NCBI GenBank assembly: GCA_903892675.1
Contig: CAITJJ010000125.1
Location: forward strand, 1 to 37,753
Length of the DNA: 37,753 nt
Direction: 5' to 3'
Origin: an uncultured Hyphomicrobiales bacterium
Lineage (GTDB): Bacteria > Pseudomonadota > Alphaproteobacteria > Rhizobiales > Xanthobacteraceae
Notes under the pieces: generated by a model
Seen by the model: the letters and a program-made list of their open reading frames with translations, nothing else
The model's database searches: none
What the model was told of the DNA's origin: nothing
Part shown: positions 8,428-16,451 of the stretch, in pieces
Position numbering within the stretch: the stretch's first letter is position 1
How the letters are laid out: each line of letters opens with the position of its first letter
Program-made: the position numbers and the translations under genes

Positions 8428-10158
8428 TTATTGTAATCGGTCCAGTTGCGCCAGGACCGCATCGCCCATGTCCCGGGTCGATAGAACCTTGTCGCCCGGC
8501 TGGGCGATGTCGGCCGTGCGAGCGCCCTGAGCGATTGCCGCTTCAACCGCCCGTTCCAGCCGGTCTGCTTCCTGCGCCAGCCCGAGCGAGAACCGCAGGC
8601 ACATGGCAAAGCTCATGATCGCGCCGAGCGGATTGGCCACGCCTTTGCCGGCAATGTCCGGCGCGCTGCCGTGAATCGGCTCATACAAAGCGTGACGGCC
8701 GCCATCGGCGCGCACCGGGCCCATCGACGCCGAGGGCAACATGCCGAGCGAACCGGCGACCATGGCGGCGCAGTCCGATAAAACGTCGCCGAACAGGTTT
8801 TCCGTCACCAGCACGTCGAACTGCTTCGGTGTGCGCACCAGCTGCATGGCGCAATTGTCGACATACATATGGCTGAGTTCGATGTCGGGATAATGCTGGT
8901 CGCGCAGGGCCTGCACCGTGTCGCGCCACAGCCCGCCGGTTTCGGTCAACACATTGGACTTGTCGACCGAACAGACGCGGCCGGAGCGCGTTCGCGCCAA
9001 GTCGAAGGCCGAGCGGGCGATCCGTTCCACTTCCGCGGTTGTGTACATGCAGGTGTTCACCGCGCGCTCGCCACCGCTGGCGATCTTCTCCCGGCCGCGC
9101 GGTGTGCCGAAATAGATGCCGCCGCACAGTTCGCGCACGATCATCATGTCGCAGCCGGCGATGACCTCGGGCCGCAGGCTCGATGAAGCGCCAAGCGCCG
9201 CCAATGTCCGCACCGGACGCAAATTGCAGAACAGGTCGAGATCCCTGCGGATGCGCAGCAGCTGATCGACCTTCCGCGCCTCGGCCGGAATCTTCTCGTA
9301 ATCCGGCGATCCGATAGCGCCGAATAAAATGGCGTCGGCGGCGACGATCTCGTCCCAGGTTTCCCGACGCATCAGCGAGCCATGAGCCTGCCACGCGGAC
9401 AGGCCGAAGAGTTCTTCGCGCAGTTCGATGGCAAGATTCCGTCTGGCGACGAACCATTCGGCGACCCGCCGCGCCTCGCCAACAACTTCCGGGCCGATGC
9501 CGTCACCGGCCAAAACCAAAATACGAGCCACGCGCGCGGTCTCCTCTCGTCGGTAAATCCAGGGTCTGCTTTCGCGGTCCCGGTCTTGATGGGCGCGGAT
9601 GCGCGCATCGAGCTTGAGCGTCATGCCGATCTCGTCGAGGCCTTCGAGCATTGCGTCGCGGCGCTCGGGATCGGTGGTGAAGGCAATCGCGCGCCCGGAT
9701 GGCGCGATGATGGTCTGCTTTTCCAGATCGACGGTGACATTGGATTGCGAAGCCGCTTCGATCTCGGCGGCGAGCGCCTTGACCTCTGCCTCCGGCAAAC
9801 GGATCGGCAGTACGCCATTCTGGAAACAATTCCAGTAGAAAATGTCGCCGAAACTGGGGGCGATGACGCAGCGGAATCCGAAGGCCGCCAGCGACCAGAC
9901 CGCGTGTTCGCGCGAGGAGCCGCAGCCGAAATTATCGCTGGCGACGAGGATCTTGGCGTCGCGGAAGCGCGGCTGGTTGAGCACGAAATCGGGGTTCTCG
10001 ACGCCGTCGCTCAGATAGCGCCAGGGCTCGAAACAATATGGCCCGAGATCGCCGCGCTTGTTGCCGATCAGCCGGTTGATCGGAATGATCACTTCGGTGT
10101 CGATATTGATCCGCATCAGCGGCGCCGCGGCGCCGGTCACCCGTATGAATTTGTCCAT
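8428..10158 (-). CDS. Fused LeuD-LeuB: isopropylmalate dehydratase small subunit joined to isopropylmalate dehydrogenase
   Basis: One 576-residue frame covers two enzymes. Residues 1 to about 205 form a complete LeuD swivelling domain (ASDNFGCGSSREHAVW near 90). From about residue 210 a complete LeuB follows: LAGDGIGPEVV, the substrate arginines in LLRIRRDLDLFCNLRPVR, the tyrosine of MYTTAEVERI, the lysine of DKSNV, LFGDVLSDCAAM and HGSAPDIAGKG. LeuC/LeuD isomerise 2-alkylmalates to 3-alkylmalates; LeuB oxidises and decarboxylates these to 2-oxoacids. A GTG at 9531 with GAGGAG nine bases before it could start LeuB alone, so separate LeuB may also be made. LeuC ends two bases upstream. Its place among catabolic genes suggests a branched dicarboxylate substrate rather than leucine synthesis, but this is inference. 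Confidence 0.9.
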   Translation of the reverse strand: MDKFIRVTGAAAPLMRINIDTEVIIPINRLIGNKRGDLGPYCFEPWRYLSDGVENPDFVLNQPRFRDAKILVASDNFGCGSSREHAVWSLAAFGFRCVIAPSFGDIFYWNCFQNGVLPIRLPEAEVKALAAEIEAASQSNVTVDLEKQTIIAPSGRAIAFTTDPERRDAMLEGLDEIGMTLKLDARIRAHQDRDRESRPWIYRREETARVARILVLAGDGIGPEVVGEARRVAEWFVARRNLAIELREELFGLSAWQAHGSLMRRETWDEIVAADAILFGAIGSPDYEKIPAEARKVDQLLRIRRDLDLFCNLRPVRTLAALGASSSLRPEVIAGCDMMIVRELCGGIYFGTPRGREKIASGGERAVNTCMYTTAEVERIARSAFDLARTRSGRVCSVDKSNVLTETGGLWRDTVQALRDQHYPDIELSHMYVDNCAMQLVRTPKQFDVLVTENLFGDVLSDCAAMVAGSLGMLPSASMGPVRADGGRHALYEPIHGSAPDIAGKGVANPLGAIMSFAMCLRFSLGLAQEADRLERAVEAAIAQGARTADIAQPGDKVLSTRDMGDAVLAQLDRLQ

Positions 10159-10160
10159 GG

Positions 10161-11567
10161 TCAGTGACCGAGCTTGCGCACGTCGGCGATGCGGCCGGTG
10201 ATGGCGGCGGCAACTGCCATGGTGGGGCTCGCCAGATGGGTGCGCGCGCCCGGTCCCTGACGGCCGACGAAATTGCGGTTGGTTGTGGAGACGGAACGTT
10301 CGCCCGGCGCGATAATGTCGCCATTGGCGCCGAGACACATCGAACAGCCGGGCTCGCGCCATTCAAAACCGGCGTCGAGAAACTGGCGATGCAGTCCTTC
10401 GCTCTCCGCCGCGCGCCGCACCGCCATCGAACCGGGTACCACCCAGGCACGCACGCCTTCCGCCACTTTGCGGCCGGACAGCACCGCCGCCGCCTCGCGC
10501 AGATCGGACAGGCGGCCATTGGTGCAGGAGCCGATGAAGACCCAGTCGACCGGCGTGCCCTCGATCGCATCGCCCGGCCGCAGGCCCATATAATTGAGCG
10601 CCGCCTCCATGCTCTTGCGCCGGTCGGCATTCGGTTCGTTCGATGGATCGGGAATGCGCCCGGTAATGTCGAGCACATCCTGCGGACTGGTGCCCCAGGT
10701 GATCTGCGGGGCGATTGTGCCGACATCGATGCTGTGCTCGGCGTCGAACGTGGCGTCGTCGTCGCTCGGCAGCGTGCGCCATTGCGCCACCGCGCGATCG
10801 AACAGCGCATCCTTTGGCGCGTAGGGCCGGCCGGCGAGATATTGGTAAGTCGTATCGTCGGGCGCCATGATTCCGGTCTTGGAGCCAAGCTCGATCGACA
10901 GATTGCAGACCGTCAGGCGTTCCTCGATGGTCAACTCGCTCACCAGCGCGCCGGCATATTCGACCGCGTAGCCGCGGCCGGCGGCGGTGCCGAGCCGTCC
11001 GATGGTGGCGAGGATGACGTCCTTTGCCGTGACGCCCCTCGCGCGCGCACCGTTTAATGTGATGCGCATGAATTTCGGTCTGTTCTGCCGCAGCGTCTGC
11101 GTCGCCAGCACATGCGACACTTCGCTGGAGCCGATGGCGATCGCCAGCGCACCGAAGGCGCCATGCGTACAAGTGTGACTGTCCGGGCAAACGATTGTCG
11201 AGCCGGGCAGGGTCAGGCCCATCTCGGGCGCCGCGACATGGACAATGCCCTGACCCTCATCGCCGATATCGAACAGCTTTACGCCCGCGGCGGACGCGCC
11301 GCGGCGCATGTCGCGCAACAGCCGCCCGCCGGTCGGGTTGGTGTCGGTGGTGCGTCCCGGCGCGCTCGATATTGCGTGGTCGGGCATCGCATAGGTCAGG
11401 TCGGGATCATGGACGCGGTAGCCGAGCTTCTCCAGCCGCGTGAAGTTCGGGCCGCCTTCGAGGTCGTGCAGATAATTGCGGTCGATCGCCAGCAACGACA
11501 AGCCGCCGGGCAGGTCCGCGACGACATGTTGCGCCCAGATTTTGTCGAATAAAGTTTGGCCCGGCAT
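10161..11567 (-). CDS. leuC: LeuC: 3-isopropylmalate dehydratase large subunit or homologue
   Basis: The 468-residue protein is a full-length aconitase-superfamily large subunit. It holds the three cysteines for the 4Fe-4S cluster, in IGSCTNGR (about residue 345) and GCSMCLGANG (about 405-408), plus the substrate-site stretch CPDSHTCTHGAFGALA. With LeuD it catalyses a stereospecific hydro-lyase isomerisation of alkylmalates. The ATG at 11567 follows AAGGAC; a GTG one codon earlier is an alternative. It lies between the binding-protein gene (gap about 20 bp) and the LeuD-LeuB fusion (gap 2 bp) in one operon. CPDSH and THTCTH-type variations are within the range of the family. Homologues also act on citraconate/citramalate or maleate-type substrates, so leucine biosynthesis should not be assumed. 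Confidence 0.9.
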   Translation of the reverse strand: MPGQTLFDKIWAQHVVADLPGGLSLLAIDRNYLHDLEGGPNFTRLEKLGYRVHDPDLTYAMPDHAISSAPGRTTDTNPTGGRLLRDMRRGASAAGVKLFDIGDEGQGIVHVAAPEMGLTLPGSTIVCPDSHTCTHGAFGALAIAIGSSEVSHVLATQTLRQNRPKFMRITLNGARARGVTAKDVILATIGRLGTAAGRGYAVEYAGALVSELTIEERLTVCNLSIELGSKTGIMAPDDTTYQYLAGRPYAPKDALFDRAVAQWRTLPSDDDATFDAEHSIDVGTIAPQITWGTSPQDVLDITGRIPDPSNEPNADRRKSMEAALNYMGLRPGDAIEGTPVDWVFIGSCTNGRLSDLREAAAVLSGRKVAEGVRAWVVPGSMAVRRAAESEGLHRQFLDAGFEWREPGCSMCLGANGDIIAPGERSVSTTNRNFVGRQGPGARTHLASPTMAVAAAITGRIADVRKLGH

Positions 11568-11588
11568 CACTTGTCCTTATCCGTGCGG

Positions 11589-12620
11589 TTAGTGGGCGGC
11601 TGGAATCTTGTCGACAAAGCGATCCGTATAAGTCGCGCCGACGTCGATCTTGGCGCTGTTAACGGATTCGTCGAAAGCGCGCAGAACCTTGTAGGCATTC
11701 TCGGCGCCGGCTTTGTTGATGCGGCCGTCCGCCGGGAACATGGCTTTCGATCGCTTGACGATGTCGACATAGAGCGCCGGGTCACTACCGCGGAATTCCG
11801 CCGGCATGGCCTCGGCAATCTGTTCCGGCGTTGCCTTGTCGATCCAGCGCAAGGTGCGAACGATGGCATTCACGATCGCCTGCACGGTGTTCGGATTTTT
11901 CTCGGCGAAAGCGGGGCTGACATAAATGACGCTGGACGGATATTCGTCGTCGAACACGGCCTTGGTTCCGGCGGTCGTGCGCGTGTCGAAGATCGCCTGC
12001 AACTCGCCCGACCGTTCGACCAAAGTGATGGCCGGATCGGCATGCGATAGTGCGTCGATCTCGCCCTTCTTGACCGCGGCGACCGCGGTGGTCGGGCCGC
12101 CGACACCGATAAACGAAACATCGCCGGGCTTCAGGCCGTTCTTCGCCAGAATGTAGTTGACCATGAAATTGGTTTGCGAGCCGGGAGCGGTGACGCCGAT
12201 CTTGAGACCTTTGAGGTCCTTGGGGCTTTTGTAGTCGAGCTTTTTCGACGTCACCAGACCGAGCACGATGCCAGGATAGCGGCCGGTCTCGACCACGGCC
12301 AGGATCGGCTGGCCTTTTGCCTGCATCTGAATGGTGTGATCGAACGAGCCGGACGTCGCGTCGACATTGCCGCCGACCAGCGCCTGCAGGCTCTTGGTGC
12401 CGCTGCCGAAGTCGGTAATCTCGACATTAAGCCCGGCGTCCTTGAAGTAACCGAGCTGCTCGGTGAGAGTGAGCGGCAGATAGATCATGAAGGACTTGCC
12501 GCCGACCGCGATCTTGACGTCGGTCTTTTCCGGCTTGGCATCGGCGCCAAAGGCGGCGGTCGACAGAGCGATCGTTGCGCACAGCGCCGATGCGGTCAGG
12601 AATCCCATTGCAGTTCGCAT
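11589..12620 (-). CDS. ABC transporter substrate-binding protein (orphan), NMT1/SsuA-like
   Basis: A 343-residue secreted protein starting at the ATG at 12620, which has GGGAG upstream. The signal peptide is MGFLTASALCATIALSTAAF with probable cleavage after AFGADA. The mature protein has the NMT1-like pattern IYLPLTLTEQLGYFKDAGLN, SLQALVGGNVDATSG and GVTAPGSQTNFMVNYIL. No permease or ATPase is encoded in its operon. It may feed the importer encoded at 3282-4902, or a transporter elsewhere. It sits between the cupin and LeuC genes, so its ligand is probably the starting compound of the LeuC/PrpD branch. Confidence 0.87.
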   Translation of the reverse strand: MRTAMGFLTASALCATIALSTAAFGADAKPEKTDVKIAVGGKSFMIYLPLTLTEQLGYFKDAGLNVEITDFGSGTKSLQALVGGNVDATSGSFDHTIQMQAKGQPILAVVETGRYPGIVLGLVTSKKLDYKSPKDLKGLKIGVTAPGSQTNFMVNYILAKNGLKPGDVSFIGVGGPTTAVAAVKKGEIDALSHADPAITLVERSGELQAIFDTRTTAGTKAVFDDEYPSSVIYVSPAFAEKNPNTVQAIVNAIVRTLRWIDKATPEQIAEAMPAEFRGSDPALYVDIVKRSKAMFPADGRINKAGAENAYKVLRAFDESVNSAKIDVGATYTDRFVDKIPAAH

Positions 12621-12654
12621 GACGTTTCTCCCGTTTGCTTTATGACCGATCAGA

Positions 12655-13050
12655 TCAGACCTGACCGGCATTCGACGATTCTCGCTTGACGACTTTTTCC
12701 GGATTTTCACCGTAAGGCGGCGCGTAAATCACCAGCAGCTTTATCCGTTCGCTGATCACCTGAATATCGTGGAAGACGCGGGATGGGAAGAACAACAGAT
12801 CGCCTTTGGCTACATGATGCTTGACGCCATCGACCTCGACCGTTGCTTCTCCGTCGATGACATAGGTGGCCTGCTCCATGTCGGGATGCGCGTGCGCGAC
12901 GGCGCCGGCGTGGCGCTCGATGTCGCCATAAATGATTTCCATGTACTTTGCCCCGTTCACGCCGGGGGCGACCAGACGATAATTCCTGGTGCCGCTATGA
13001 TTGGCCGGGCTATAGGGCGTCACATCTTCGGGGCGGATGACATATTTCAT
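12655..13050 (-). CDS. Small single-domain cupin protein
   Basis: This is a 131-residue cupin starting MKYVIRPEDVTPYSP at 13050, 13 bp after the stop of the MmgE/PrpD gene. The first cupin motif is present as HAHPDMEQATYVIDGE (about residues 56-71), offering two histidines and a glutamate as metal ligands. The second motif GDLLFFPSRVFHDIQ gives the remaining histidine. Such small cupins can be isomerases, dioxygenases or metabolite-binding proteins; the sequence does not decide. Its place in the operon with LeuC, LeuD-LeuB and MmgE/PrpD suggests a step on the same substrate. The open frame extends 12 codons upstream, but these lie inside the previous gene's end. Confidence 0.8.
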   Translation of the reverse strand: MKYVIRPEDVTPYSPANHSGTRNYRLVAPGVNGAKYMEIIYGDIERHAGAVAHAHPDMEQATYVIDGEATVEVDGVKHHVAKGDLLFFPSRVFHDIQVISERIKLLVIYAPPYGENPEKVVKRESSNAGQV

Positions 13051-13063
13051 TCTTCTGACTTTC

Positions 13064-14440
13064 CTAGCCGACCCGTGCCGATGCATTGGCGAGCGTCGGA
13101 TCCGTTGTGAGATCGGCGATCGACGTCACCGCCGGCAGGTTCTGCAAGGTAGTGAAAAGGCGCCGCGCCTGCGCGGAAGAGAGATGGCCGGCGGCGCAGT
13201 CGTTGAATTTGGCGGCAAGAGCGTCGGCGTCGATCGGGTTCTTGAAATGACCGCGCGGGAATCTCACCGGCTCAGAGACGAATAATCCCTTGTTCGTCTG
13301 GACGGAAAGGCGATCGAACGGCGACAAAGTCTGCTCGTCGGCGTTCCTGTCGGTTGTCGTCGTCGCGCTCACTTTTGCAAAGAAGTTCTGGACGTCGCGC
13401 CTTTGCACAAACCCGCTCTCCAGTTCGGAGCGGCCGCAACGGCCAGCAATCGCCGCTGCGGCGATGGCGAATTCGAGGCTAAAGCGGGCCTCGTTCGACG
13501 ACCGCGGCGCATGGTTGCGCAGCATGGCCGCCTGGCTGTCGCCGAGTTCAACATCGACGCGGCTGATGTCGTCGGCCAATATCCCGTTATCGCGCCGCAA
13601 CTGGAGCATTGCGTCCACGGCGCGGTGCGCGGCGTAGCAGATCGGGTAAAGCTTGAAGTTCAGCCCGCTCGACAGGATGCGCCAGGCGGTGCCGAGTTGC
13701 GGGGCGCTGTCGACGTCCACCGCGCCACGGGGGGAAATCGCGCGCAGCAGGCCGAGGTGATGCTCGATTGGGTCGGGCGAGGCGGTCAATCCGGCCTGCG
13801 CCCATCGCGCCGCCAGCAGCCCGGATTGAGCGGCGCGGCCGGCCTGGAACGGCTTCATCATCGATCCGAAATTGGCGACGACGCCGCCGGCGAACGAGGT
13901 GGCGATGCCGATTGCATGGCTCGCGAGGTCGGCATCGAGGCCGCGCATGACCGCCGCCGCCCCGGCGGCGGCGACGGCGCCGAACACAGCGGTCGGATGC
14001 CAGCCCTTGCCATGGTGCCCATCGGCGTCGCGACGAATAAGTTCGGCCCAGATTTCGTAGCCGGCGACATAGGCGGCGATCATGGTGCGGCCGTCGACCG
14101 GCATTTCATGCGCTTCGGCGAGGATGGCCGGTACCAGAACGGCGCTTGGATGGCTGGACAGGCCGGTGTCGTCGTAATCGAGCGCATGGGCGGCGGCGCC
14201 ATAGAGTAGGGCCAGATCGGGCGCGGCGGCGGTCAGGTTCACGAAAGCGGCAGCCCCGCCGCCGCGCGATTGCCCAGCAATTGTCCTGGCGACGACGCGC
14301 GCCACCGGCTCGTCCAGCCCGGCAAACAGCACACCGACGCAGTCGGTGAAACCGTCCGCCACAATCGCAACCGCCGGACGTGGAATATCGGCGAATTCGA
14401 TCGCCGAGGCAAATTCTCCGATGGCTCTGGTCAGGCCCAT
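13064..14440 (-). CDS. MmgE/PrpD family protein 1
   Basis: The 458-residue protein belongs to the MmgE/PrpD family, which includes 2-methylcitrate dehydratase and cis-aconitate decarboxylase. The active-site stretch AAHALDYDDTGLSSHPSAVL (about residues 82-101) with D-D and HP is present, as are GWHPTAVFG and the later KLYPICYAAHRAVDA. I chose the ATG at 14440 (MGLTRAIGEF, GGAAAC-like sequence upstream); an ATG at 14461 is possible. It is the first gene of the minus-strand cupin-SBP-LeuC-LeuDB operon and diverges from the IclR1 gene across two family-A operators. A dehydratase or decarboxylase acting on a branched tricarboxylate/dicarboxylate is a fair guess. A second family member lies at 33908. 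Confidence 0.87.
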   Translation of the reverse strand: MGLTRAIGEFASAIEFADIPRPAVAIVADGFTDCVGVLFAGLDEPVARVVARTIAGQSRGGGAAAFVNLTAAAPDLALLYGAAAHALDYDDTGLSSHPSAVLVPAILAEAHEMPVDGRTMIAAYVAGYEIWAELIRRDADGHHGKGWHPTAVFGAVAAAGAAAVMRGLDADLASHAIGIATSFAGGVVANFGSMMKPFQAGRAAQSGLLAARWAQAGLTASPDPIEHHLGLLRAISPRGAVDVDSAPQLGTAWRILSSGLNFKLYPICYAAHRAVDAMLQLRRDNGILADDISRVDVELGDSQAAMLRNHAPRSSNEARFSLEFAIAAAAIAGRCGRSELESGFVQRRDVQNFFAKVSATTTTDRNADEQTLSPFDRLSVQTNKGLFVSEPVRFPRGHFKNPIDADALAAKFNDCAAGHLSSAQARRLFTTLQNLPAVTSIADLTTDPTLANASARVG

Positions 14441-14486
14441 GCTCGTTTCCGGTGGCGACATCGGCAGGCAGAAAAACCGGTTTTGT

Positions 14487-14518
14487 TTGATAAGCCAATG
14501 CGTTGTTTGATATACCAA
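14487..14518. promoter_or_regulatory. Tandem family-A operator between IclR1 and the MmgE/PrpD operon
   Basis: Two 12-bp near-palindromes, TTGATAAGCCAA (14487) and TTGATATACCAA (14507), start exactly 20 bp apart in the divergent region between the MmgE/PrpD gene and the IclR1 gene. Both fit TTGAYNNRYCAA, as do sites at 16360 and 20763. Position beside an IclR gene suggests it is the autoregulated binding site of IclR1 and controls both directions. Confidence 0.65.
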
Positions 14519-14545
14519 CACCTCTGTCAGACCCCTGGCCCCTCA

Positions 14546-15385
14546 ATGACCATGCGACGCAAAGCGATAAAGCGCGACAAGGCGGATGAATCCTCGAAGG
14601 ATGACATCGATCCTCGTTATATGGTGCCCGGGCTGACGCGCGGGCTTACGCTGCTGGCGCTGTTTACCCGCAAGAAACCTGCGCAAACCCTCGTTGACCT
14701 CGCGGCGAGCCTGGGATTGTCACGGTCTGCGGTCTACCGGCTGGTCTATACGCTTGAAAAGGAAGGCTTCCTGACTCGTGACGCAAATTCGCGGCAGTAT
14801 CGCCTGACCTCGCGCGTTTTGACCTTGGGTTTCGAATATCTCAACGCGCGCAGCGTGTTGGAAATTTCCGAACCTGTTCTACGAAGCCTGAGCGACGCGA
14901 CTGCCGCCGCTGCCTATATCGTGCAACTCGATGGCGCCAACGCCGTTTACCTCGCGCGGGCGATGCCGACAGCGGGGCTGGTGAGCAGTCTGCAGGTCGG
15001 CTCGCGGCTGCCGGCCCATGCAACCGCCAGCGGACGGGTTTTGATCGCGCAAAAATCAGGCGACGAGTTACAGCGGATCTTTCGGCTTCTGAAACTGAAA
15101 CGCGAAACAGTCGTCGTTCCGCCGCCGAAGTCGTTTGCCGAATTGCAAACGCAAGCCGATCAGGATCGCAAGCGGGGTTATGTTTTCCACCGTTCGATTA
15201 TCAATCCCGGCGTCGTCAGCTTTGCCTGTCCTGTGCGCCGAAAGAACAGTGTGGTTTCCGCCGCCATTACCGTGGTCGGTCCAGAACAGTCGTTTGCCGT
15301 GCTCGGCGGCGAGAAGCCGCTCCTTCGGATCGTTTCCAATGCCGCGCGAGCGGTGTCGAAGCGGCTCGGCTATGTCGAGCGCTAA
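14546..15385 (+). CDS. IclR-family transcriptional regulator 1
   Basis: This 279-residue protein has an N-terminal winged helix (about residues 27-85) with recognition helix LGLSRSAVYRLVYTLEKEGF, followed by YRLTSRVLTLGFEYLNA and the IclR effector-binding domain containing SRLPAHATASGRVLIA and DQDRKRGYVFHRS. IclR proteins bind small organic acids and act as repressors or activators of catabolic genes. The start is one of two close ATGs (14546 or 14552). It diverges from the MmgE/PrpD-LeuCDB operon over two family-A operators and is followed, convergently, by the lyase gene 15 bp away. I infer it controls the family-A units. Confidence 0.92.
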   Translation: MTMRRKAIKRDKADESSKDDIDPRYMVPGLTRGLTLLALFTRKKPAQTLVDLAASLGLSRSAVYRLVYTLEKEGFLTRDANSRQYRLTSRVLTLGFEYLNARSVLEISEPVLRSLSDATAAAAYIVQLDGANAVYLARAMPTAGLVSSLQVGSRLPAHATASGRVLIAQKSGDELQRIFRLLKLKRETVVVPPPKSFAELQTQADQDRKRGYVFHRSIINPGVVSFACPVRRKNSVVSAAITVVGPEQSFAVLGGEKPLLRIVSNAARAVSKRLGYVER

Positions 15386-15400
15386 GGCTGACAGCGCCGG

Positions 15401-16339
15401 CTAATCGATCTTGATCCGCGCGACGCTTTTGTCGTGTAATTCGGTAGCTTTACCGCTTTTCATGACCATGCCAGGCAAGGTGCGGCCGAGCATTTCCTGG
15501 GCGAATTGCGCCGCGGCGATGAGTTTGTCGAGATCGACGCCGGTCTTGATGCCCAGTTCGTGCGCCATATGCACGAAGTCCTCGGTGCAGATATTGCCGA
15601 CGGCGCGCGGTGCGAACGGACAGCCGCCGAGCCCGCCGACTGAACTCTCGAAATCGCGCAGGCCGAGTTCGAGCCCGGCGAAAGCGTTGGCAAGGCCGAG
15701 CCCGCGCGTGTTGTGGAGGTGAAGTCCGATCGGCTGATCCGGCCAGCGCGCCCGCAGTTTCTCCACCGTACGCGTGATCGAACCCGGATTGGCGACGCCG
15801 GTCGTATCCGCCAGATAGATCACCGGCGAATCCATGCCGACCAACTGCTCGAACAACTGGAACAGCTGGCTTTCCGGCAGCTGACCTTCGTAAGGACAGC
15901 CAAACGCAGTCGCGACCACTCCGACGATGCGGCTTCGCGTGCCCTTGGCGGCCGCCGCGATTTCATCGAGCGCCCGCATGCCCTGAGCCGTGGACATTCT
16001 CACATTGAGTTCGTTGAAGGTGTCGCTGGTCGCAATGCCGGATTTGAGGTCGTCGATGCCGGCAGCGATGGCGCGCTCGGCGCCTTTGGCATTGGGGACG
16101 AAAGCAGCGAAGCGGACGCCATCCGGCTTGCGCAGGCCGGCCAATACCTGCTCGGCATCGGCGAGTTGCGGCACGACTTTCGGATGCGCGAAGCCGGTGA
16201 CTTCGATCTTCTTCAACCCGGTCGCAATCAGCAGCTTGATCAAGGCGATCTTGTCGGCGGTCGCGATCTGCTTTGCTTCGATCTGCAAACCGTCGCGCGG
16301 CCCGACCTCGCTGACCGAAATTTCGCTTGGCAAAGCCAT
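15401..16339 (-). CDS. HMG-CoA lyase-like acyl-CoA lyase
   Basis: A 312-residue TIM-barrel protein of the DRE-TIM metallolyase superfamily. It has the N-terminal EVGPRDGLQ (Arg and metal-binding Asp), the metal-binding LHLHNTRG, and the signature GGLGGCPFAPRAVGNICTED with the catalytic cysteine. Human-type enzymes read HCHDTYG where this has HLHNTRG, so the substrate may differ from 3-hydroxy-3-methylglutaryl-CoA. The ATG at 16339 follows GGAG; a longer start at 16375 would cover the operator. It diverges from the CoA-transferase operon and probably splits a tertiary 3-hydroxyacyl-CoA produced by those enzymes. Confidence 0.9.
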   Translation of the reverse strand: MALPSEISVSEVGPRDGLQIEAKQIATADKIALIKLLIATGLKKIEVTGFAHPKVVPQLADAEQVLAGLRKPDGVRFAAFVPNAKGAERAIAAGIDDLKSGIATSDTFNELNVRMSTAQGMRALDEIAAAAKGTRSRIVGVVATAFGCPYEGQLPESQLFQLFEQLVGMDSPVIYLADTTGVANPGSITRTVEKLRARWPDQPIGLHLHNTRGLGLANAFAGLELGLRDFESSVGGLGGCPFAPRAVGNICTEDFVHMAHELGIKTGVDLDKLIAAAQFAQEMLGRTLPGMVMKSGKATELHDKSVARIKID

Positions 16340-16359
16340 GATCTGTCTCCGCGCCAGAG

Positions 16360-16391
16360 TTGATAGATCAAACATTCCGTTGACATAGAAA
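16360..16391. promoter_or_regulatory. Family-A operator between the lyase and CoA-transferase genes
   Basis: TTGATAGATCAA at 16360-16371 is a palindrome with 5-bp arms and a 2-bp centre. A half-conserved partner, TTGACATAGAAA, begins 20 bp further at 16380. The arrangement matches the sites at 14487/14507 and 20743/20763. The main site lies directly upstream of a promoter-like -35 box, a position typical of activators. Confidence 0.6.
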
Positions 16392-16408
16392 ACACCAGGG
16401 GCTTATTC
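16380..16408 (+). promoter_or_regulatory. Putative sigma-70-type promoter of the CoA-transferase operon
   Basis: TTGACA at 16380-16385 and TTATTC at 16403-16408 are separated by 17 bp and lie 44 bp before the start of the CoA-transferase gene. The -35 box coincides with the weaker half of the family-A operator. It is a prediction from consensus only. Confidence 0.4.
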
Positions 16409-16451
16409 GCTCTGGCAAGGAAAGTCACGCTTTCGTGGCCGGAGATTTAGC

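Noticed and set aside
13403-14209. Long plus-strand open frame of 268 codons opposite MmgE/PrpD 1
   Set aside because: It is antisense to a clear family member, has an arginine/glycine-rich composition typical of shadow frames in GC-rich DNA, and no ribosome binding site or family match.
8428-14440. Reading the LeuCDB genes as the ordinary leucine biosynthesis operon
   Set aside because: No leuA is nearby, and the operon contains a binding protein, a cupin and an MmgE/PrpD protein with an IclR regulator; a catabolic role is more likely, though not proven.
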